Origin: JAXLYX01 sp046351215
GTDB taxonomy: Bacteria > Myxococcota_A > Polyangia > Polyangiales > Houyiibacteriaceae
Length of the DNA stretch: 62,248 bases
Direction of reading: 5' to 3'
Assembly: GCA_046351215.1 (NCBI GenBank)
Contig: JAXLYX010000025.1
Span: forward strand, 1 to 62,248
Below are positions 34,405-42,351 of the stretch, one piece after another. The translations under genes and the position numbers were made by a program. Each line of letters opens with the position of its first letter. The stretch's first letter is position 1. The notes under the pieces were generated by a model. It saw only the letters and a list, made by a program, of their open reading frames with translations, was not told the DNA's origin and searched no databases.

Positions 34405-35364
34405 ATGCCCGCTCTCTTGCTCTCCGCTTCCGACGTCCGCCGCTGCCTGCCGATGGATCGCGCCGTCCTCGCCGTGGAGGACGCCTTCCGCTCGATGGCG
34501 CTCGGGAAGGCGCGGATGCCGCCGAAGGTCTACCTCGATCTACACGAATTCCAGGGCGATTTCCGCGCGATGCCGGGCTTCCTCGGCGACTACGCCGGCC
34601 TCAAGTGGGTGAACGTCCATCCGGAGAACCCGAAGCGCTATGGCAAGGCCGCCGTGCGCGCGCTCTTCGTCCTCTCCGATCCGAAGGACGCCGAGCCGCT
34701 CGCCGTCATGGACGCGACCGTGCTCACGGCGATGCGCACGGGCGCGGCCGGCGGTGTCGCGTCGAAGCACCTCGCCGTCGAGAAGCCGAAGACCGTCGGC
34801 TTCGTCGGGGCCGGTGTCCAGGCGCGCACGCTGCTCGCGGCCCATCGCGCGGTGTTCGGGGATTCGTTCGAGGTGCTCGTCGCGGACGCACGGCGCGAGT
34901 CGGCCGAGCGCTTCGCCGCCGAGGCGAAGGGCCGGGTGGTCTCGATCGAGGAGGCGGCCCGGGCCGACGTCCTCTGCACCTCGACCCCGGCCCACGGACC
35001 GGTCGTCACCCGCTCGGCCGTCGGCCCCCACACCCACATCAACGCGATCGGGGCGGACGCCGCCGGCAAGCAGGAGCTCGACCCCGCGATCCTCCGGGAC
35101 GCCCGGGTCTACGTCGACGACCCCGCCCAGGCCTTCCACAGCGGCGAGGTGAACGTGCCCATCCGGGACGGCCTCTACCGTCCCGAAGCGGTGGCGGGGA
35201 CCCTCGGGGAGATCATTGCAGGAACGAAATCGAGCCCCCGGGGCACGGGCTTGACCGTCTTCGACTCGACCGGCTTGGCCGTTCAGGACGTCGCGGTCGG
35301 GCGGGTGGTCTTCGAGGAAGCGAAGCGCCTCGGCCTCGGCACGCCCTTCGACTTCTTCGCCTAA
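34405..35364 (+). CDS. Ornithine cyclodeaminase / alanine dehydrogenase-family protein
   Basis: A 319-residue NAD(P)-dependent member of the OCD/mu-crystallin family. The N-terminal substrate domain has GDFRAMPGFLGDYAGLKWVNVHPENP, where the Arg and Lys bind substrate, and ALFVLSDPKDAEPLAVMDATVLTAMRTGAAG. The Rossmann part has GFVGAGVQARTLLAAH. Members of this family act on ornithine, alanine, pyrroline carboxylate or ketimines, and the substrate cannot be narrowed here. The ATG at 34405 is preceded by a GGAGG RBS at 11 nt. A hairpin downstream may end the transcript. Confidence 0.9.
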   Translation: MPALLLSASDVRRCLPMDRAVLAVEDAFRSMALGKARMPPKVYLDLHEFQGDFRAMPGFLGDYAGLKWVNVHPENPKRYGKAAVRALFVLSDPKDAEPLAVMDATVLTAMRTGAAGGVASKHLAVEKPKTVGFVGAGVQARTLLAAHRAVFGDSFEVLVADARRESAERFAAEAKGRVVSIEEAARADVLCTSTPAHGPVVTRSAVGPHTHINAIGADAAGKQELDPAILRDARVYVDDPAQAFHSGEVNVPIRDGLYRPEAVAGTLGEIIAGTKSSPRGTGLTVFDSTGLAVQDVAVGRVVFEEAKRLGLGTPFDFFA

Positions 35365-35389
35365 GTCCGCGTTCCGACGACGGAAAAGG

Positions 35390-35433
35390 GAACGGCCGCG
35401 ACGCGTGGGGGGGGGATTGCGTCGCGGCCGTTC
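35390..35433. terminator. 15-bp hairpin with poly-G loop after the OCD gene
   Basis: A perfect 15-bp stem, GAACGGCCGCGACGC (35390-35404) pairing with 35419-35433, encloses a 14-nt loop containing nine consecutive G. It starts 26 bp after the OCD stop. There is no U-tract on either strand, so an intrinsic terminator in the usual sense is uncertain; a G-rich loop could form a quadruplex or stall polymerase. Confidence 0.6.
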
Positions 35434-35707
35434 AGAGATGGAAATGGCCGTCGGGGGCGGTGGGGGGGGATTTCGCCTACGCGTCGACCACTTCGGTTTC
35501 TGTATGTTGCATGTGGCGTGCCAAGCATCGGCTGAACGAAATTACTAAGAAATCTCCGTGACGCCTCCCCAAGGCTCATTTCATTTCCGATCGCTCGCTG
35601 CCGTCGGACTTCAGAAATGAAATGAGGCGGAAACGCGTACAGCCCGAACCGGGGACAGCCCCGCCGGAAACTGGCGGAATTCGCGCGCGCGTGAGAGTCC
35701 GGCGGTC
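35434..35707. other. AT-richer intergenic segment with hairpin, possible small RNA
   Basis: This gap before the secreted kinase gene holds a second G8 tract (35462-35469) and the promoter-like string GGTTTCTGTATGTT (35495-35508). A 16-codon frame (35511-35561, MWRAKHRLNEITKKSP) with low-GC codons unlike its surroundings follows. Next comes a perfect 13-bp inverted repeat CTCATTTCATTTC (35575-35587) / 35614-35626 with a 26-nt loop. Together these look like a short transcription unit, either a small RNA or a small peptide gene. No known riboswitch was recognised. The rest up to 35707 holds short GC hairpins only. Confidence 0.4.
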
Positions 35708-36817
35708 ATGAAGCGCTCTCGCCGACTGCCGACGCTCCTCGCCCTGATGCTCGCCATGGGGGCCTTCGGCCTCGCCTGCGATGTCCGCGAGCCGCAGCGC
35801 CGGGCCGGCACCGTCCCCCGGAATCCGAGCGGGAAGCCGAGCGCGGCGGTCGTTGCTGCACCGACGACCGGAACCCCCGAGGCGCCCCAGGCCGTCGAGG
35901 CCGTCGAGGCGGCCGCCGACCCCTTCCCCTCCCGCTTCTTCGGCGAGGACGATGCCGCGGTCCGCGAGGCGCTCCGCACCCAGCCCGTCGCGAGCGGCAA
36001 GAGGGGCAAGGGCGGCCGGAGCGTCGGCTTCAAGCTCACGCTCGCCGACGGCACGGTCGGCTACTTCAAGCCCGACCAGGACTTCTCGGGCGCCCACTAC
36101 TGGTCGGAGCTCGCGGCCCACTACCTCGATCGGGAGCTCGGCTTCGGACGCGTCGCACCGGCCGTCGGCCGCGTGCTCGAGTGGAATCGCCTCCGCCCGC
36201 TCATGGGCACGGATTCCCGCGTCGCCGAGGTGAAGGTCCGCCCCGACGGCACCGTCCGCGGCGCCTTCCTCGCGTGGATCCCCGGCGGCCTCGAGCCGCT
36301 CCCGCTAAGGCCGGGCTGGGAGCGTTGGGTCCGCCGCGACGGCGCGATGATCCGCTCGCCCTTCGTCCGCCCCGCCCAGGTCCGCGACGGAGTCGCCGCC
36401 GCGCCCACCGCCGGCGAGCCCGACACCGCCGATCGCGCGGCCGAGATGTCGGACCTCCTGATCTTCGACTTCCTCGTCCAGAACGTCGATCGCTGGGGCG
36501 GCGACAACACGAACGTCCGCACGCGCGGCCGCGGCGGCCCGCTCGTCTTCCTCGACAACGGCGCCGGCTTCTGGCCCGGCATCCAGCGCCTGCCCCTGAT
36601 GGAGTCGCGCCTGCGTCCGCTGCAGAAGTTCCGTCGCAGCACGATCGAGGCGATTCGCGCCTTCGATCGCGCCCACTTCGAGCAGCGCATCGCGCGCGAT
36701 CCGCTCGCGCCGATCCTCACCGAGCGCCAGCTCGACGGGCTCGAGGAGCGGTGCCGGGCCGTGCTCGCGCACGTGGAGGCGATGCAGGCGCGGTTCGGGG
36801 AGGCGGTTTGGTTCTGA
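35708..36817 (+). CDS. Secreted lipoprotein with FAM20/PI3K-like atypical kinase fold
   Basis: A 369-residue protein with a signal peptide and lipobox (GAFGLAC, Cys24), then a Pro/Ala-rich linker (about 25-70). The catalytic part shows a putative ATP lysine at 121 in GTVGYFKPDQ, an alpha-C-like Glu at 134, NVDRWGGDNTN at 259-269 (catalytic Asp261 and metal Asn), and FLDNGAGFW at 281-289 (metal Asp283). These match the order and spacing of FAM20C/Four-jointed and HipA/PI4K-like kinases. It would phosphorylate targets outside the inner membrane. The kinase call is by motif; pseudokinase activity is possible. Confidence 0.72.
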   Translation: MKRSRRLPTLLALMLAMGAFGLACDVREPQRRAGTVPRNPSGKPSAAVVAAPTTGTPEAPQAVEAVEAAADPFPSRFFGEDDAAVREALRTQPVASGKRGKGGRSVGFKLTLADGTVGYFKPDQDFSGAHYWSELAAHYLDRELGFGRVAPAVGRVLEWNRLRPLMGTDSRVAEVKVRPDGTVRGAFLAWIPGGLEPLPLRPGWERWVRRDGAMIRSPFVRPAQVRDGVAAAPTAGEPDTADRAAEMSDLLIFDFLVQNVDRWGGDNTNVRTRGRGGPLVFLDNGAGFWPGIQRLPLMESRLRPLQKFRRSTIEAIRAFDRAHFEQRIARDPLAPILTERQLDGLEERCRAVLAHVEAMQARFGEAVWF

Positions 36818-36870
36818 GGGGTCGCTGAGCGAGGCCGCTCGGGCTCGAGATCGCGCCGAGGAGGAACACC

Positions 36871-37650
36871 GTGCGACGACGACAGGTGATCGAGCTCGAG
36901 GATCTCGATGCATGCCCCCGCGCGGTCCGCGACGGTGGCACCGATTGGCTCGGCTTCATGGCGAACACGACGCGTGCCTTCGACGCCGTCGCGCCGAAGA
37001 TCCTCGCGGCGATGGAGGCGACCGGGACCGACGAGGTGCTCGACCTCTGCTCCGGCGGCGGCGGCCCGTGGCGGACGCTCTCGAGCACGCTCGAAGCCCG
37101 CGGGAAGGTCCGGATCCAGCTCACGGATCGCTTCCCGAACCTCGGTGCGTTCGAAGCGCTCGCGCGGGAGAGCGAAGGCCGCGTCGGATTCGTGCCGACG
37201 CCGATCGACGCGACCGACGTCCCCGTCGGCGAGCGCGGGGTCCGCACGATGTTCAATGCCTTCCACCACTTCCCGCCCGAGCTCGCGCGGAGCATCCTCG
37301 CGGACGCGATCGCGAAGCGACGCGCCATCTGCATCTTCGAGGGCGTCGACCAGCGCCTGCTCCCGCTGCTCGCGATGCCGCTCCAGGCGGTGATCGTGCT
37401 CCTGCTCACGCCGTTCATGCGGCCCTTCAAGCTCTCGCGCTTCGTGCTCACGTACCTACTGCCCGCGATCCCCTTCGTCGTGATGTTCGACGGCGCGATG
37501 TCGATGCTGCGCATCTACCTCCCCGACGAGCTCGAGGAGCTCGTCCGCAGCATCCCGGGCCACGAAGGCTTCGACTGGGACATCGGCACGACGCGCATCC
37601 CGGGGATGCCGATGGGTCTCACGCATCTGGTGGGTGTGCCGAAGGTTTGA
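36871..37650 (+). CDS. Class I SAM-dependent methyltransferase
   Basis: A 259-residue protein with a GTG start behind a GAGGAGG RBS. Motif I is EVLDLCSGGGGPW; the acidic strand-2 end is LTDRFPN; motif post-II is PIDATDVPV. A hydrophobic central stretch (about 165-205, LLPLLAMPLQAVIVLLLTPFMRPF) and a second one (YLLPAIPFVVMF) suggest membrane association, so a lipid or quinone-like substrate is plausible. It follows the kinase-like gene by 53 bp and may be co-transcribed with it. Confidence 0.85.
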   Translation: MRRRQVIELEDLDACPRAVRDGGTDWLGFMANTTRAFDAVAPKILAAMEATGTDEVLDLCSGGGGPWRTLSSTLEARGKVRIQLTDRFPNLGAFEALARESEGRVGFVPTPIDATDVPVGERGVRTMFNAFHHFPPELARSILADAIAKRRAICIFEGVDQRLLPLLAMPLQAVIVLLLTPFMRPFKLSRFVLTYLLPAIPFVVMFDGAMSMLRIYLPDELEELVRSIPGHEGFDWDIGTTRIPGMPMGLTHLVGVPKV

Positions 37651-37687
37651 GGGTGAAGAGGAGGATCGGGACCGGCCGTTCTCTCCT

Positions 37688-38740
37688 CTACCTCGGCCCG
37701 CTGACCGTCACTCGACACACGACGTGGTTGTCGAGATCGAGGTTCTTCGACCAGACGAAGCTCCCGCCCGCGAAGAGCGTGCTCGCGTAGTCCACGTAGG
37801 CGGGCTGGTTCGTCACGTCGGCAGCGGCGTACACGGTGGCGCTCGGCCAGGCGGAGTCGTCGAAGTCCGGCGACATCCAATCCGCCGGCAGCACGTCGTG
37901 CGCCGCGACGCAGCTCTCGCCCGTCGGATCGGAGACGCACGCGACGGTCGCGTCGGTGCTCGGACACGCGGAAGAGTCGAGGTTCCCATGGGCGTCCTCG
38001 CGCAGGCAGCTCGCGTCGTCGAGGGGCGCCACGTAGAAGGCGCGGCACTTCCACGTCGCGTCGGTGACGTTGCCGTCGCTGAACACGGCGACGAAGCCCC
38101 CGTCGCCGATGTGGTTCCGTCCTCCGTTCGATTCGAGACCGACGCCGAGCGTCTCCTCCCAATCGACGAGGCTCACGGCGTAGGTGATCGGATACCGAGC
38201 CTGGAAGCGGACCGCGCTCGAGTCGAAGGGCGTGTACGCGACCGAGTCGTGGGCGACGTACGTGCCGTTCACGTAGAGCTCGAACGTGTTGTCGGCGAAG
38301 AGAGAGCCGGTGATCACCGCACCCCCGGGGTCGATCACGCGCGTCGTCAGCGACGAGGCGAACGAAGGATTCGCGCCCGTGCCGAGGCAGGTGTCGTAGA
38401 CGTCGACGGCGAACGCTCCACCGGTGAACAAAGCCGGCACGACGAAGAGCGAGCCGTCGTCCGAGGCGATCTGCCCACAGCGGGCCAGTCGAATAGGACC
38501 CACGGAGGGATTCGTGCAGGTCGTGGTGACGGGACAGGGGACGGTCGTCGTCGTCATGCCCCGCGTGAGGAGGAACGAGGAAACGCCTCCGTCGGCGAGC
38601 GGAGAGGCCGCGGTGGAGGGCGTCGAGCAAGCAGCCAAGAGGGAGAAGGCTGCAGGTGCGAGGAAGAGGGAAGAGCGGGAATCCAACGCGGCCTCCGTCG
38701 ACCAAGGGGGAGGAGCGCGGGTCTCGCGGCGAGGCTCCAC
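37688..38740 (-). CDS. Secreted lipoprotein, beta-sandwich type
   Basis: A 350-residue protein with a lipobox (SLLAAC) about 38 residues in; the signal may start later than the annotated ATG at 38740. The mature part is beta-rich with Cys pairs (CPVTTTC, CLREDAHG, CPSTDATVACVSD) and a FELYVNGTYVAHDS segment typical of carbohydrate-binding beta-sandwich modules. A DFDDSAWPSATVYAAADV stretch resembles the galactose-binding-like domains that sit at the front of bacterial glycosidases. No catalytic domain follows, so it may be an adhesive or sugar-binding surface protein. It is convergent with the methyltransferase gene. Confidence 0.72.
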   Translation of the reverse strand: MEPRRETRAPPPWSTEAALDSRSSLFLAPAAFSLLAACSTPSTAASPLADGGVSSFLLTRGMTTTTVPCPVTTTCTNPSVGPIRLARCGQIASDDGSLFVVPALFTGGAFAVDVYDTCLGTGANPSFASSLTTRVIDPGGAVITGSLFADNTFELYVNGTYVAHDSVAYTPFDSSAVRFQARYPITYAVSLVDWEETLGVGLESNGGRNHIGDGGFVAVFSDGNVTDATWKCRAFYVAPLDDASCLREDAHGNLDSSACPSTDATVACVSDPTGESCVAAHDVLPADWMSPDFDDSAWPSATVYAAADVTNQPAYVDYASTLFAGGSFVWSKNLDLDNHVVCRVTVSGPR

Positions 38741-38836
38741 GCTCCTCCGGGAAGACTGCGAGGGCTTCGTGGAGGGTCCGTGGGGGAATTGTGGGGGAAG
38801 GATGTGGAGGCGGACGGGTCCCCCTTCCTCTGCGCC

Positions 38837-39355
38837 TCAGTACGGCGGGCTGTCGAGCCCCTCGAGGAAGAGCTCGAGGGAAGGCGCGATGCGTTTCGGC
38901 GCTCGGCCGGGCTCGTCGAGGAGGAAGTACACGACCTCGTGCGTCGCGAGATCGACGCAGAAGAAGTTCGCGTTGCCTGTGTCGAGCGCGAACGGAACGA
39001 GGCTCGTGGGCAGGCCGGAGCGGGCCACGAGCCTCGGCCGAGCCAGCTCGAGCGACTCGCGCTTCGAGCCCTCGGGCACGCGCACGGCGAGCAGACGTCC
39101 GACCTCCACCTCGTATTCGTCGCCGAGGAAATAGCCCTTCTCCGGGCGCCCTCCGCCGCAGGTGAGGAGGAGCCTCGCGAGCGTGGTCGGAATCGAGATC
39201 GCAAGCGCGTCGGCCACGTCGGCGAGCGCCTCCTTCGTCGCGGGCGTGCAGTCGAGGAAGCGGTTGCCGTACGCTTCGACGTCGTTCGTGGCCTTCACGG
39301 CTCTCGGTGTCTTCGCGGTGTGCTTCTTCGTCGGCTTCTTCGTCGGCTTCGGCAC
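38837..39355 (-). CDS. SMI1/KNR4 (SUKH)-like protein
   Basis: A 172-residue protein with a Lys/Thr-rich N-terminus (PKPTKKPTKKHTAKTPR) and a SUKH-like domain from about residue 30: YGNRFLDCTPATKEALADVADALAISIPTTLARLLLTCGGGRPE, then VPFALDTGNANFFCVDLATHEVVYFLLDE. SUKH proteins include immunity proteins of polymorphic toxin systems, and the giant RHS gene lies 6 kb away. The GTG start overlaps the upstream hypothetical gene by 61 nt; a later GTG before residues KATNDVE is an alternative that would remove the basic tail and reduce the overlap. Confidence 0.65.
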   Translation of the reverse strand: MPKPTKKPTKKHTAKTPRAVKATNDVEAYGNRFLDCTPATKEALADVADALAISIPTTLARLLLTCGGGRPEKGYFLGDEYEVEVGRLLAVRVPEGSKRESLELARPRLVARSGLPTSLVPFALDTGNANFFCVDLATHEVVYFLLDEPGRAPKRIAPSLELFLEGLDSPPY

Positions 39356-40314
39356 GGACGGACCCCCTGCGGCGTTCGACGGAGAGTGTGCGTCATTCCG
39401 CGCGCGGTCGCTCGTTCACCTGCCTGCCTTGCCGCCAAGAAGCCTTCGGTCTCGCGCCCCTGCCATCGCGCCACCGCGTCCACCGCGGCGAAGCACGCGC
39501 GCGGGTCGTCCGCCTCGCGGGCGACCGACGCAGGAGACCCTACGAGCATCGCGAGCCAGTACCCGAGCCGCGCCCGCTCCGCCGCCGGCGCGCTCGGGAG
39601 CACGCTCTGCAGCGGCTCGAGCCACGAGGCCGCGTCGGGTTTCCACTGCAGCCCGTACATCAGCGCGTCCGTGTTGCGGAACGCGTGCTCCGCGCAGAAC
39701 GCCTCGAAGCTCTTCGGTGCGTTCACCGGTGTCGTCGGTCGGACGCCCTCTCCGCGACGCCGCGTACGCCGCGGGGCCTCGACCGACGGGGAGGCGGCGG
39801 GCTCGACGCGCACGAGCTTCCCGAATCCCGCACGCTGGGCGAGCGAGACCATGGCGTCGGCCGCCTCCGACGGAACGAGGGCGAACGCCACCGCGTCCCA
39901 GACGCGCTCGAGGCGCACGATCGCGAGGCCTCCCGAGGCGAGAGATCGTGCGAGCGCTGCGATCACGTCCTCGACGCCCCCGTCGCCTGCGGCCTCTTCG
40001 AGAGACTCGAGGACCTCGGGCGCGGGCGCGCTCGCGAGGGCGCGACAGGCCGCGACGACTTCCTCGACGTCGGCTCGATGATCGAGCTCGGCGACCCGCC
40101 CGCGCGCTACGAGGCCGTCGATGAACGCGAGCCAAGCGAAGTTCTTCGGGAGGGCGACGCCCGCGCGAGCGAGCCCGCGCCGCTTCCAGCGTGCGGCGTG
40201 GCGTTTGAGGTGCGCCTCCGGATCGTCGAGAGCGAGCTCGAGCTCCGCGGCGAGGGTGTCGTCGTCGACGAACATCCGTCCGAGACGAAGCAGGTCCGCG
40301 CGTCTCCGGGTCAT
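39295..40314 (-). CDS. Hypothetical protein, helical, possible immunity-linked family
   Basis: A 339-residue soluble helical protein that I do not recognise firmly. The middle (KFAWL-type segment: LPKNFAWLAFIDGLVARGRVAELDHRADVEEV) recalls DUF families found beside polymorphic toxins. The second half has PKSFEAFCAEHAFRNTDALMYGLQWKP. Beyond about residue 300 the sequence becomes Arg/Ser-rich, because it reads through the basic start of the SUKH-like gene in another frame; the true protein may end earlier by frameshift or simply carry a disordered tail. The 3' 61 nt overlap the SUKH gene, which suggests translational coupling. Confidence 0.65.
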   Translation of the reverse strand: MTRRRADLLRLGRMFVDDDTLAAELELALDDPEAHLKRHAARWKRRGLARAGVALPKNFAWLAFIDGLVARGRVAELDHRADVEEVVAACRALASAPAPEVLESLEEAAGDGGVEDVIAALARSLASGGLAIVRLERVWDAVAFALVPSEAADAMVSLAQRAGFGKLVRVEPAASPSVEAPRRTRRRGEGVRPTTPVNAPKSFEAFCAEHAFRNTDALMYGLQWKPDAASWLEPLQSVLPSAPAAERARLGYWLAMLVGSPASVAREADDPRACFAAVDAVARWQGRETEGFLAARQAGERATARGMTHTLRRTPQGVRPCRSRRRSRRRSTPRRHREP

Positions 40315-40510
40315 CAGCGGAGAGTCCTCCGGGGAGGGCGGGAGCGCCAGGATGGTCGATGGGGGGAGATGAAGGCCGGATTGGGGAGCGGCTCGGGTCG
40401 TGCGATCGCTGCGCGGCGGGCCGCTCGCCGTCGGGCGTGGGGCGGCCCGCCGACGACGGGCTGCCGACGAGCGGAGACCCCGACACCTCGCCCATCGAGG
40501 CCACGTCCCC

Positions 40511-40849
40511 TCAAGGCGACGAGAACTTGTAGACGGACACCAATCGGCCCCGTTCGTCGAAACCGAACCTCCAGCACGTCACCCACCACGTCGCGTCGTA
40601 CCAGAGCACGAAACGGCAGTCCGGCTCGGTGCCCCCGCACCCAGCAAGGCCGTCGTGCGTCGAGAGTCCGCCGGTGATGTCGTCGGGTGGGCCCAGCTCG
40701 TCGAGGAACTCCGATACCGAAGTACCCATGGGCGCCTTCTCGAGGAGCGCTAGACGATGGATCCGGATGACGCCACGTGCGATCCCGAGGACCACCAAGA
40801 TCGGAAGTGCCCACGCGAGGTAGATCGCCCTGGAGGATTTCAAGTCCAT
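40511..40849 (-). CDS. Small single-pass membrane protein
   Basis: A 112-residue protein with an N-terminal transmembrane helix (about 7-25, IYLAWALPILVVLGIARGV) and a C-terminal periplasmic domain containing GTSVSEFLDELGPPDDITGG, CGGTEPDC and FVLWYDATWWVTCWRFGFDERGRLVSVYKFS. The two Cys pairs could form disulfides. Function unknown. I chose the ATG at 40849 since it begins the short positive lead before the helix. The upstream coding-looking stretch (40840-41050) belongs to another frame. Confidence 0.55.
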   Translation of the reverse strand: MDLKSSRAIYLAWALPILVVLGIARGVIRIHRLALLEKAPMGTSVSEFLDELGPPDDITGGLSTHDGLAGCGGTEPDCRFVLWYDATWWVTCWRFGFDERGRLVSVYKFSSP

Positions 40850-41050
40850 CGCATCCCTCGGCAGTCGACGAGATCGAAGCGTGAGTATGACGAGTCGTTC
40901 GAAGCGAAGCTCTCGCTTCCGTCTCCCTCGATGTCGACGAGCGCGTCGTACGCGAACGTCGTGGTTTCGCGGCCGTCCGGCCAGACCCATTGGAGCACGC
41001 ACGAGCAGCGGGGGGAGCAAGCTCCCTGCTCTTCCGAGCACCGATCGCTT
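40840..41050 (-). pseudogene. Possible remnant of a secreted Cys-rich protein
   Basis: One minus-strand frame is open here without any start codon and ends at a TGA (40840-40842) that overlaps the next gene's ATG. It reads a Cys-rich piece (ACSPRCSCVLQW) then TTTFAYDALVDIEGDGSESF and ends DLVDCRGMRWT. The pattern looks like the C-terminal part of a pilin-like or secreted protein. Without an N-terminus it is most likely a decayed fragment in this rearranged region. Confidence 0.25.
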
Positions 41051-41059
41051 CGGCTCGCC

Positions 41060-41575
41060 CTACTTGAACGACCGACATACCGCGGCGGTCTGGCGGACGT
41101 TCACGGCCACCGGGCTCCTGACGACGATGCCGCCCGCCAGCAGGGCGCTCCAACGGTGTTCATCCGCCACGGGGAGCGCCAGGTAGTGCCTCCCCATGAC
41201 GGGCCCGGGAAACCCGGGCGCGTCCTGACGGAACGCGCCTGCATCCGCGAGAAGAGTCCCGTGGCTCGCCTCCGTCCCGACGATCCGCTGCTGCACCACG
41301 ATGGAGGCTCCGCTGGGCAGGATCGTGGTGATCGTGCCCGGGTACCGCGCCTGCCAGCCATGGACCGGATGCGGGAGCTCCCTGACGACGGTCATCGTCC
41401 CATCGGACGAACGGGTCTTGTGCGCTCGGAAGGGCGCATGCCAGGTCGTGGTCGAGGTCCCGTCGGGAGCGACGTCCGTACGCTCGATCGTGCCGCCTTC
41501 GTGCGTGCGCGTGATGCGCTGCGTCGCGCGTCCGTTCGAAGGGACTCCGCGCAACCGCGTGATTCGAACCGATCC
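41060..41575 (-). pseudogene. Orphan RHS fragment
   Basis: The stretch 41274-41539 is a near-copy (about 93% by hand) of 48378-48643 inside the giant RHS gene, in the same orientation. In frame it reads RITRTHEGGTIERTDVAPDG and RELPHPVHGWQARYPG, as the RHS protein does. Beyond 41274 it continues in frame with unrelated sequence (ending VRQTAAVCRSFK at 41060). There is no start codon of its own: the frame upstream runs into the HigA gene in a shifted phase. It is a displaced piece of RHS, either a recombination reserve or debris. Confidence 0.75.
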
Positions 41576-41610
41576 CCCAACGAAGGAGGGGACGATTCGC
41601 TCGGCCAGGA

Positions 41611-41952
41611 TCACGCCGCTCGACGCTTCTTCTTCGGGGTCTCGACCTCGACGACGAGGTCGAGCCCGGCCGCGTTCACCTCGGCCTGCAACGCGAGCCG
41701 GACGAACTGCGCCGTGCTGTAGCCGAGCTTCTTGGCCCACTCCGCAGCGCGCTCGACGCTGACGTTCCGTCGCTCGTTCTCGATGTCCGAGAGGTTCTGC
41801 TTGGAGACCCCGAGCTTCTCGGCAAAGGCCGCCTGGGTGAGCCCGTCGCCCTCGCGGATCGCGCGCAGGTTCTTCCCGAACGTGAGCGGTCCCCCGAGGA
41901 GCTGTTCGAGAAACGCGCTCGCCTCGACAGCCGCCTTCGCCTTCGTGGTCAT
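41611..41952 (-). CDS. higA: HigA-type XRE antitoxin
   Basis: A 113-residue protein with an HTH_3 domain (about 30-90: LTFGKNLRAIREGDGLTQAAFAEKLGVSKQNLSDIENERRNVS). The C-terminus is basic (PKKKRRAA). The gene lies 68 bp after the toxin on the same strand, the reversed toxin-first order that defines higBA. I chose the ATG at 41952 because GGAAGGA lies 6 nt before it; an ATG at 41961 sits inside that RBS. A short GC hairpin (41970-41983, GGGGGC/GCCCCC) lies between toxin and antitoxin and might tune expression. Confidence 0.9.
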   Translation of the reverse strand: MTTKAKAAVEASAFLEQLLGGPLTFGKNLRAIREGDGLTQAAFAEKLGVSKQNLSDIENERRNVSVERAAEWAKKLGYSTAQFVRLALQAEVNAAGLDLVVEVETPKKKRRAA

Positions 41953-42020
41953 GGCTTTCATCCTTCCGCGGGGGCAAGCCCCCTTCGCTTTCGGGGCGGT
42001 GGGAGGGTCCCCTCGCCGGC

Positions 42021-42320
42021 TCAGTACTTGTGCTTGTTGACTTCCTCGACCGATACGAACTCGATCTTCCCGTCTTTCAGGATCCTGTAGATCGCCCGGT
42101 AGCTCAGCGAGAGTCGAATCGAGCGCTCCCCTGCACGGTCGCCCTTGAGCGGCTCGTCGTGGTAGCCAGGAACCTTCCGGACTTCTTCGAGTCCGCTCGA
42201 CTCGACGGCCTCGACCCAGCCCTGGAGCTTGCGCGCGACGTGCCTGGGGACCGACGCGAGCTCTTTCGTCACGGACCGGGAGATGACGACTCGCGTGATC
42301 ACCTCGACGAGTATACTCAT
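42021..42320 (-). CDS. higB: HigB-type RelE-like toxin
   Basis: A 99-residue protein of the RelE/HigB superfamily: VVISRSVTKELASVPRHVARKLQGWVEAVES, then GYHDEPLKGDRAGERSIRLSLSYRAIYRIL and FVSVEEVNKHKY. The Arg-rich middle and final Lys/His/Tyr cluster are typical of ribosome-dependent mRNA interferases. It precedes the XRE antitoxin. No RBS is present; a TGTACT hexamer lies 6 nt before the ATG, so the message is probably leaderless. A palindrome just upstream is the likely operator. Confidence 0.88.
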   Translation of the reverse strand: MSILVEVITRVVISRSVTKELASVPRHVARKLQGWVEAVESSGLEEVRKVPGYHDEPLKGDRAGERSIRLSLSYRAIYRILKDGKIEFVSVEEVNKHKY

Positions 42321-42336
42321 CGCGCGAGTACAGGCA

Positions 42337-42351
42337 ACTCATGACATGAGT
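42337..42351. promoter_or_regulatory. Probable HigA operator palindrome
   Basis: ACTCATGACATGAGT is a perfect 7-bp inverted repeat around one base, located 17 bp upstream of the higB ATG and overlapping the expected -35/-10 spacer. XRE antitoxins of HigA type bind such palindromes to repress their own operon. Confidence 0.5.

Noticed and set aside
35390..35433. Calling the poly-G hairpin a standard intrinsic terminator
   Set aside because: The stem is strong but no U-tract follows on either strand, so I kept it as terminator-like only.
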